Origin: Planctomycetaceae bacterium
GTDB taxonomy: Bacteria; Planctomycetota; Planctomycetia; Pirellulales; UBA1268
NCBI GenBank assembly: GCA_009691925.1
Contig: SIAG01000222.1
Span: forward strand, 1-6,914
Reading direction: 5' to 3'
DNA: 6,914 nt
Of this stretch, positions 1 to 4,363 are shown piece after piece; the stretch's first letter is position 1, and the number at the start of each line of letters is the position of its first letter. The notes under the pieces were generated by a model. The model saw only the letters and a list, made by a program, of their open reading frames with translations, had not been told where the DNA came from and ran no database searches. The translations under genes were made by a program, and so were the position numbers.

Positions 1-556
1 GGGCCTGCTGGTGGTCGGCTGGCTGGTTTTGGCCGGTGCGTGGTCGATCGGCGGGCTCCGCTTCGAGGCGATGTTCACGGGCTTGGTTGGGGCGGTGGTG
101 GCCGGGGGCGTTGTCTGGGGCACGCGGGCCGGCGCGAGCCTGGCGCTCGGTCGGGAGGCGATGGGGCTCGGGGACGTGACGCTGATGGCGATGGTGGGGG
201 CGTGGCTCGGCTGGCAGGCGAGCGTGCTGGCCTGTTTCCTTGGGGTGCTGTTCGGCTTGGTCCATGGTGTCGTCCAGATCGTCCGTCACCGTGACAGCGA
301 GCTGCCCTTCGGCCCGAGCCTGTGCGCGGGAACCGTGGCCGTCATGCTCGGCTGGCGTCCGCTCTGGAAGGCGGCTGCGGCGTCGTTCGCCGAGACCGGC
401 CAACTCGTCGGGATGGTCCTCGCCGTCGTAGTCGGGACGGCCCTGTCGCTGTGGGTGTGGTCGTCGTTGGGCCCGGTGGCCCGGCGTGTCGCGCTGGCCG
501 CGATGTTTCTCCTCGGGGCCCTGCTCGTCGGCTGGTTGATGGTCCTGCAGGGCTGA
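1..556 (+). CDS. Prepilin peptidase (A24 family), C-terminal part, 5' end cut by window edge
   Basis: An inner-membrane aspartic protease that removes leader peptides from type IV prepilins or type II secretion pseudopilins. The reading frame is open from nt 2, giving 184 visible residues with a TGA stop at 554-556. The family signature MGLGDVTL is present, with the catalytic Asp of the GxGD motif at 173-175, followed by GAWLGW and then LPFGPSL at about 302-322, as in A24 peptidases. The first catalytic Asp, and any N-terminal cysteine-rich or methylase region, would lie upstream and are not visible. Hydrophobic segments run through most of the fragment. Two further segments (about nt 404-466 and 488-550) follow the usual end of the domain, so this protein has a C-terminal membrane extension. 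The family call is firm; whether it serves pili or secretion cannot be told here. The next gene starts 194 bases downstream and is probably a separate transcription unit. Confidence 0.88.
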   Translation, partial: GLLVVGWLVLAGAWSIGGLRFEAMFTGLVGAVVAGGVVWGTRAGASLALGREAMGLGDVTLMAMVGAWLGWQASVLACFLGVLFGLVHGVVQIVRHRDSELPFGPSLCAGTVAVMLGWRPLWKAAAASFAETGQLVGMVLAVVVGTALSLWVWSSLGPVARRVALAAMFLLGALLVGWLMVLQG

Positions 557-572
557 ACCGCCGGCGAGCGAT

Positions 573-588
573 GCCCGCCGCGGTGGGC
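573..588 (+). terminator. Possible terminator hairpin after the prepilin peptidase
   Basis: A GCCCGC / GTGGGC stem of six pairs (one G-U) closes a CGCG loop and begins 17 bases after the prepilin peptidase stop codon. There is no T-run after it, and short GC stems arise often by chance in DNA this GC-rich. The position is right for a terminator, but the support is weak. Confidence 0.2.
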
Positions 589-662
589 CCGCAGTGGCGT
601 GGCGGTCTGTGAAAGCAGGGCAGGCGGGGTGTTGCGGGGGTGTCCCGGGGGATGCTTCGGGC

Positions 663-691
663 TTGTTCCCGGCCAGCGGGGCCCCTACCAT
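663..691 (+). promoter_or_regulatory. Candidate promoter for the OmpA-domain lipoprotein gene
   Basis: TTGTTC at 663-668 and TACCAT at 686-691 are separated by 17 bases, matching sigma70-type geometry with a weak -35 (TTG only). Transcription would start near 698, leaving a leader of about 53 bases before the ATG at 751. The spacer segment GGCCAGCGGGGCCCC (671-685) is nearly the same as the one before the cysE box (3296-3309), which supports a shared promoter architecture. The rest of the 194-base gap (557-750) shows no other clear element. Confidence 0.4.
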
Positions 692-750
692 CCCCCCTCC
701 CACGGCGGCCCCCACCTCCACCGACCCCGCGGGGGATCGGAATCGGCACC

Positions 751-1620
751 ATGGCGCCTAAGCATCTCCGTGTTGTCGCCTCACTCTGTGTCGCCGTCGC
801 GGCGGGGGGCTGCACGCAAAACCCGTTCCGCGCCACCCCCGCGATGATGCCGGTGAGCTTCGCGCCGCAGGCTCCGTCGGTGCCCCTCTCGCCCAGCCCG
901 CTGCCGTCGTACGCCAACGCCGATCCGAAGGCTCTGGAGACGCAACTGGCCCGCAGTCGCCAGGAGACGAACTTGGTTCAGGAGGAGGTGTCGGCCCTGC
1001 GGGAGCAACTCGCCTCGACCTCGTCGCAGCTGGCCCAGGCGCGGGCCGTCGCCCGCCCGGCGGGGCCGCCCGGCACGTACGCCCCTCCGGGGGATCCAGG
1101 CAGCCAGCTGGTTCCGACCGTTCCTGCGATCGATCCGGGCTCGATGCGCGAGGGGATGAACCATCTGGCGATCCCCGGCGTGACCTCCCGGCTCGATGGG
1201 GCGGTGGTGCGGATCGAGATCCCGGCCGACAAGTTGTTCGAACCGGGAACGGCGTCGCTCCTTCCCGCCGGCGCCGCCCTCCTCTCGCAGACCGCGACGG
1301 AGGTCTCGGGGGTGTTCAAGGGGCAGTTCATCGGCATCGAGGGGCACACCGACACCGAGCCACTTCAGAACGCGACCTGGGGTTCGCCGCATCAATTGAG
1401 CGTGGCCCGGGCCAGCGCCGTGTTCGACTTCCTCTGTAGCCGGACAACACTGAAGCCGGGGCAGTTGTTCGTCGTCGCCCACGGCCCCAACCACCCGGTC
1501 GTCTCCAACGCCACAGCTGCCGGCCGGGCCCGGAACCGGCGGGTCGAGTTGGTCGTCTACCCGGAGCAGACGGCGGCCGAGCCGGCCACGGGCATGGCCG
1601 ATGCCCCCGGCGCTGGCTGA
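751..1620 (+). CDS. OmpA/MotB-domain lipoprotein with coiled coil, probable peptidoglycan-binding envelope protein
   Basis: A 289-residue envelope protein predicted to be lipid-anchored and to bind peptidoglycan non-covalently. The ATG at 751 is chosen because it is followed at once by a signal peptide (KHLR, then a hydrophobic run) ending in a lipobox-like AAGGC with Cys21. An in-frame ATG at 640 would put a 37-residue Pro/Arg-rich stretch before the signal. Residues 30-55 are Pro/Ser/Ala-rich, 60-100 form a probable coiled coil, and 102-130 are a Pro/Gly linker. Residues about 147-271 are the OmpA-like domain, with GHTDTEP (198-204), LSVARA (216-221) and GRARNRRVEL (258-267). Asp201 and Arg220 match the pair that contacts diaminopimelate in characterised OmpA domains. 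The lipobox is not ideal (Ala at -3), so lipidation is likely but not certain. No good Shine-Dalgarno lies at normal spacing. Pal-like and MotB-like roles cannot be told apart; the absence of a MotA or Tol neighbour here argues for a general anchoring role. Confidence 0.85.
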   Translation: MAPKHLRVVASLCVAVAAGGCTQNPFRATPAMMPVSFAPQAPSVPLSPSPLPSYANADPKALETQLARSRQETNLVQEEVSALREQLASTSSQLAQARAVARPAGPPGTYAPPGDPGSQLVPTVPAIDPGSMREGMNHLAIPGVTSRLDGAVVRIEIPADKLFEPGTASLLPAGAALLSQTATEVSGVFKGQFIGIEGHTDTEPLQNATWGSPHQLSVARASAVFDFLCSRTTLKPGQLFVVAHGPNHPVVSNATAAGRARNRRVELVVYPEQTAAEPATGMADAPGAG

Positions 1621-1674
1621 TGCCGATAAAATACGCCGTCGGCCGGAGGCCCCGGCACGCCGCTGCGGGCCCTC

Positions 1675-1690
1675 CCGGCCGCCCGGCCGG
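1675..1690. promoter_or_regulatory. GC-rich dyad upstream of hisH
   Basis: A perfect inverted repeat, CCGGCCG-CC-CGGCCGG, ends five bases before the TACACT box of hisH, covering roughly -33 to -18 if transcription starts at the ATG. This position would suit an operator or a stem ending upstream transcription from the lipoprotein gene. Local base composition makes a seven-base arm fairly likely by chance, so the call is tentative. Confidence 0.2.
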
Positions 1691-1695
1691 CACCG

Positions 1696-1701
1696 TACAC
1701 T
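1696..1701 (+). promoter_or_regulatory. Candidate -10 box for leaderless hisH transcription
   Basis: TACACT ends six bases before the ATG at 1708. With usual -10 spacing the first transcribed base would be the A of that ATG. No Shine-Dalgarno sequence lies before the start (bases 1702-1707 are GCCGCC), which fits a leaderless mRNA. No recognisable -35 lies 16-18 bases upstream. A competing -10-like TAAAAT at 1627-1632 would give a leader of about 69 bases instead. Confidence 0.4.
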
Positions 1702-1707
1702 GCCGCC

Positions 1708-2313
1708 ATGGTTACGATCATCGATTATGGCAGCGGCAATCTCCGCAGCGTGCAGAAGGCGCTCGAGCGGATCGGCGTCGAGGCCCTCATCAGCGACGAT
1801 CCGCAGCGCGTGGCGGAGGCGGAGCGGGTGGTGCTTCCTGGTGTTGGCGCCTTCGGTGATGCGATCCGGGAATTGCGCGCCCGCGGCCTTGTCGAGCCGA
1901 TCGTGGCGCATGTCCGCGCCGACAAGCCGTTCTTCGGGATCTGCATGGGCCTCCAGCTCCTCTTCGAAACCGGCTGGGAGGGGGGCGAGAACCGCGGCCT
2001 CGGGATCCTCGAAGGGGACGTGGCCCGATTTGAACTCCCCGCGGGGATGAAGGTGCCCCACATGGGATGGAACACCGTCGCCTGGGGGCCCGCGGCCGGG
2101 CGCTTCGCGCAAGGCCCCGGCGATTGGTACTACTTCGTCCACTCCTATGCCGCCCGCCCCAGCGATCCCTCCGTCATCGCTGGGGTCACCGACTACGGCG
2201 GCGAGTTCTGTGCCGCCGTCGCCCGCGGCCGGTTGTTCGCCACGCAATTCCATCCCGAAAAGAGCCAGGAGACCGGCATGCGTCTCCTCCGGGCGTTCGT
2301 CGACTGCTCCTGA
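1708..2313 (+). CDS. hisH: Imidazole glycerol phosphate synthase, glutaminase subunit HisH
   Basis: A cytoplasmic class I glutamine amidotransferase that hydrolyses glutamine and channels ammonia to HisF, forming imidazole glycerol phosphate and AICAR in histidine biosynthesis. At 201 residues it has the normal family length. It opens with IDYGSGNL (5-12), has the LPGVGAFG block (43-50), the nucleophile elbow GICMG with Cys79, PHMGWN (117-122), and QFHPEKS with His182 and Glu184, completing the Cys-His-Glu triad. All key residues are present, so it should be active. The start at 1708 gives the conserved N-terminal beta strand immediately, and no upstream ATG extends it sensibly. hisA follows after 64 bases on the same strand. 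The obligate partner HisF is not in the window and must be encoded elsewhere. Histidine-specific leader or attenuator peptides were looked for before the gene and not seen. Confidence 0.97.
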   Translation: MVTIIDYGSGNLRSVQKALERIGVEALISDDPQRVAEAERVVLPGVGAFGDAIRELRARGLVEPIVAHVRADKPFFGICMGLQLLFETGWEGGENRGLGILEGDVARFELPAGMKVPHMGWNTVAWGPAAGRFAQGPGDWYYFVHSYAARPSDPSVIAGVTDYGGEFCAAVARGRLFATQFHPEKSQETGMRLLRAFVDCS

Positions 2314-2365
2314 CCCGCGATCGACGTGCCGCCGCTTTCCACCGACGTTTTCCCGACGCCCCTCT

Positions 2366-2370
2366 GGAGA
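2366..2370 (+). promoter_or_regulatory. Shine-Dalgarno sequence of hisA
   Basis: GGAGA lies seven bases before the ATG at 2378 and decides that start over the longer open frame that begins inside hisH. It contrasts with hisH and cysE, which have no such site. Confidence 0.7.
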
Positions 2371-2377
2371 TGCCCCC

Positions 2378-3100
2378 ATGGACCTGTGGCCTGCGATCGA
2401 CCTCCGTGGGGGGCGCTGTGTCCGACTCCTCCAGGGGGACTACGACCGCGAGACGGTGTTTGCCGACGATCCGGTCGAGCAGGTGCGACGATTCGTCGAT
2501 CAGGGAGCGCGGCGGCTCCATGTCGTCGATCTCGACGGCGCGAAGTCGGGGAGCCCGGTCCAGGCGGAGCTGATTGCCCGGATGGTGCGGGCGGCCGGCG
2601 TTCCCTGCCAACTCGGCGGGGGCATCCGCTCGCTCGACACCGCCCGCGCCTACGCCGACGCTGGTGTCTCACGGCTCGTCGTGGGCAGCGTCGCCATCGA
2701 GCAGCCGGAGCTCCTCGCAGCGATGGCCGCGGCCCTCCCCGGCAGGATCGTCCTCGGCCTCGACGCCCGCGACGGCCGTGTGGCAGTGCGGGGCTGGGTC
2801 GACACGAGCCCGCTGTTGGCGATCGATGTCGCCAGGCGCAGCGAGCATCTCCCGCTCGCCGGCGTCGTCTACACCGACATCGCCACCGACGGGATGCTCT
2901 CGGGGCCGAACCTCGTCGCCCTCGGGGAGATGGTGGAGGGCGTCCGGTTGCCGATCGTGGCGTCGGGGGGGATCGCCGTCGCCGACGATCTTCGCCGGGT
3001 GGCCGCGATCGGGGCGGAGGGCTGCATCGTCGGCCGGGCCCTCTACGATGGCGGGCTGACGCTTGCGGCCGCCCTGGCCGCGTGTGGCGAATCGGCCTGA
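2378..3100 (+). CDS. hisA: ProFAR isomerase HisA (phosphoribosylformimino-5-aminoimidazole carboxamide ribotide isomerase)
   Basis: A cytoplasmic (beta/alpha)8-barrel enzyme that isomerises ProFAR to PRFAR, the substrate of HisF-HisH, so it acts one step before its upstream neighbour. The 240-residue length is typical. The sequence opens with PAIDLRGG; Asp8 is the first catalytic acid and Asp129 in GLDARDG the second. The barrel also shows HVVDLDGAK (48-56), GGGIR (80-84), VGS (102-104), the conserved GW (139-140), TDIATDGMLSG (166-176, with Thr170 at the position of the catalytic Thr), and the phosphate loops SGGI (196-199) and VGRALYDG (218-225). The open frame continues upstream into hisH, but the ATG at 2378 has a good ribosome binding site and matches the family N-terminus. 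The 64-base gap to hisH has no promoter-like box, so the two genes are probably co-transcribed. Broad-specificity PriA relatives share this fold, but nothing here favours that reading. Confidence 0.96.
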   Translation: MDLWPAIDLRGGRCVRLLQGDYDRETVFADDPVEQVRRFVDQGARRLHVVDLDGAKSGSPVQAELIARMVRAAGVPCQLGGGIRSLDTARAYADAGVSRLVVGSVAIEQPELLAAMAAALPGRIVLGLDARDGRVAVRGWVDTSPLLAIDVARRSEHLPLAGVVYTDIATDGMLSGPNLVALGEMVEGVRLPIVASGGIAVADDLRRVAAIGAEGCIVGRALYDGGLTLAAALAACGESA

Positions 3101-3285
3101 AATCCCCGCCGTCCCCCCTCCTTTCCCAGCCACCGGGGCGGCGGCCATGGCGGGGGTGAACCTGCCGAACAACCCTCAATTTCCGCACGCTCCTGCGTCG
3201 AAGGGAACGGTGGCGCCGGTTCTGGGGGCGCCCCGGTTGGGTTCCCAGGTCCCGAGCCGGCTCCGTTGCCCGCCCGGCCGTCCCG

Positions 3286-3315
3286 TTGCCGAGCGGGCCG
3301 GCGGGGCCCTACGAT
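3286..3315 (+). promoter_or_regulatory. Candidate cysE promoter with TSS almost at the start codon
   Basis: TTGCCG at 3286-3291 and TACGAT at 3310-3315 are 18 bases apart. The -10 box ends eight bases before the ATG at 3324, so transcription would begin at about 3322 and leave at most a few untranslated bases. The spacer contains GGCCGGCGGGGCCC (3296-3309), nearly matching the segment before TACCAT at 686. The octamer CCGTTGCC occurs at 3263-3270 and again at 3283-3290, the second copy overlapping the -35. Of the 223-base gap between hisA and cysE (3101-3323), the remainder shows only a GGGGCGCCCC palindrome at 3225-3234 and no gene. Confidence 0.45.
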
Positions 3316-3323
3316 CGAGTCCC

Positions 3324-4325
3324 ATGGCCACCGACGTCCGTATCAAGGAACAACTCCCGCAGCTCACCCGGCGGATCGTGCAGACGTATCAGGACGTTCC
3401 CACGATCCAGTACCTCGGGCACTGCCCGCTGCCCAAGTACGAGACGATCATCGCCGCCTGCGAGGACCTCAAAGAGATTCTCTATCCGGGCTACCGGAGG
3501 CGCGAGAACCTCCACCTCGGCAACGTCACATACCACGTCGGTGACCTCGTCGACGGTCTCCACGACAAGCTGACGACGCAGATCGGCAGGGCCCTCCGCC
3601 ACAGCGTGGCGGCCCGGGCCCAAGCGGCCGTCCACGGCGCCGAGTTGCCGGCCGTCCCGGATGTCGTCCAAGAATGTGTCGACGCCGCCGACTTCGAGGC
3701 GCTCGGGCAAGCGAAGGCGGTTGAGTTTCTGGAAAAGATCCCCGACTTGCGGCGCGTGCTCGCCACGGACGTCCAGGCCGCCTACGACGGCGATCCGGCC
3801 GTCCGGACGCTCGACGAGGTGATCTTCTGCTATCCCGGGCTCGAGGCGGTCACGATCCACCGTCTGGCGCACATTCTTCACCGCCTCGACGTGCCGCTCA
3901 TTCCCCGCATGATGGCCGAGTGGGCCCATTCGCGGACCGGCATCGACATCCACCCCGGCGCGACGATCGGCGACCACTTCTTCATCGATCACGGCACCGG
4001 CGTCGTCATCGGCGAGACGTGCGAGATCGGCAGTCACGTCAAGCTCTATCAAGGCGTGACGCTCGGCGCGTTGTCATTCCAGACCGACAGCGACGGGCAT
4101 CTCATCCGGGGGACGAAGCGCCATCCGACGATCGAGGACAACGTCGTGATCTACGCCAACGCCACCGTCCTCGGTGGAGCGACGCGGATCGGCCGCGATT
4201 CCGTGATCGGCAGCAACGTCTGGCTAACGCGGAGCATCGACCCCCGGACGACGGTCGTCCTCGAGCGGCCGAAGCTCCGCATGCGCGGCGAGGTCCCTGC
4301 CCTCGAGCACGACTACCAGATCTGA
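3324..4325 (+). CDS. cysE: Serine O-acetyltransferase (CysE/EpsC type, long form)
   Basis: Transfers acetyl from acetyl-CoA to L-serine, giving O-acetylserine for cysteine synthesis in the cytoplasm. The protein has 333 residues, longer than the 273 of E. coli CysE. Residues 1-200 are a mainly helical N-terminal domain. A left-handed beta-helix of hexapeptide repeats follows from about 206: DIHPGATIG, FIDHGTGVVIGE, CEIGSHVKLYQGVTLG, then VIYANATVLGG and IGRDSVIGSNVW. Asp208 and His223 are 15 residues apart, as are catalytic Asp143 and His158 in E. coli CysE; Arg266-His267 in KRHP correspond to the substrate-binding RHP motif. A loop of about ten extra residues (250-264) precedes that motif, a trait of the long subgroup. 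The C-terminus is DYQI, ending in Ile like SATs that dock into cysteine synthase. The ATG at 3324 is chosen because the upstream frame is a Pro/Arg-rich run without homology-like blocks. No Shine-Dalgarno is visible. cysK is not in the window. Confidence 0.93.
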   Translation: MATDVRIKEQLPQLTRRIVQTYQDVPTIQYLGHCPLPKYETIIAACEDLKEILYPGYRRRENLHLGNVTYHVGDLVDGLHDKLTTQIGRALRHSVAARAQAAVHGAELPAVPDVVQECVDAADFEALGQAKAVEFLEKIPDLRRVLATDVQAAYDGDPAVRTLDEVIFCYPGLEAVTIHRLAHILHRLDVPLIPRMMAEWAHSRTGIDIHPGATIGDHFFIDHGTGVVIGETCEIGSHVKLYQGVTLGALSFQTDSDGHLIRGTKRHPTIEDNVVIYANATVLGGATRIGRDSVIGSNVWLTRSIDPRTTVVLERPKLRMRGEVPALEHDYQI

Positions 4326-4326
4326 C

Positions 4327-4347
4327 CGCCCCCGTCGGCACGGGGCG
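4327..4347. terminator. Hairpin between convergent cysE and sulfatase genes, possible bidirectional terminator
   Basis: CCCCGT-CGGC-ACGGGG forms a six-pair stem with a four-base loop (4330-4345), extended by two more pairs across one bulged C (4329). It lies two bases after the cysE stop and 16 bases before the stop of the minus-strand sulfatase gene, so it could serve both. No T-tract accompanies it on either strand, so intrinsic termination is uncertain. Confidence 0.4.
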
Positions 4348-4363
4348 CTGCCGGCCGCCCGCG

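Noticed and set aside
640..750. Upstream in-frame start for the OmpA-domain lipoprotein
   Set aside because: It would bury the signal peptide behind 37 Pro/Arg-rich residues and would include the candidate promoter.
2147..2377. N-terminal extension of hisA into hisH
   Set aside because: The family N-terminus starts at 2378 with a good ribosome binding site; the extension is a frame-shifted reading of hisH.
781..2379. Minus-strand open frame of 532 codons across the lipoprotein gene and hisH
   Set aside because: It is antisense to two well-supported genes, shows no family motifs, and has the Arg/Gly/Pro-rich composition expected for a shadow frame in GC-rich DNA.
2193..3188. Minus-strand open frame of 331 codons over hisA
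   Set aside because: Arg/Pro-rich shadow of hisA with no conserved blocks.
3225..3234. GGGGCGCCCC palindrome in the hisA-cysE gap as a terminator
   Set aside because: It has no loop and no T-run and is easily explained by base composition.
3063..3323. Upstream in-frame starts for cysE (including ATG at 3147)
   Set aside because: The added sequence is low-complexity, overlaps the end of hisA in the longest version, and contains the promoter-like boxes.
3309..4052. Minus-strand open frame of 247 codons over cysE
   Set aside because: Its composition looks more protein-like than other shadows, but it mirrors cysE codons exactly, has no known motif, and cysE is certain on the other strand.
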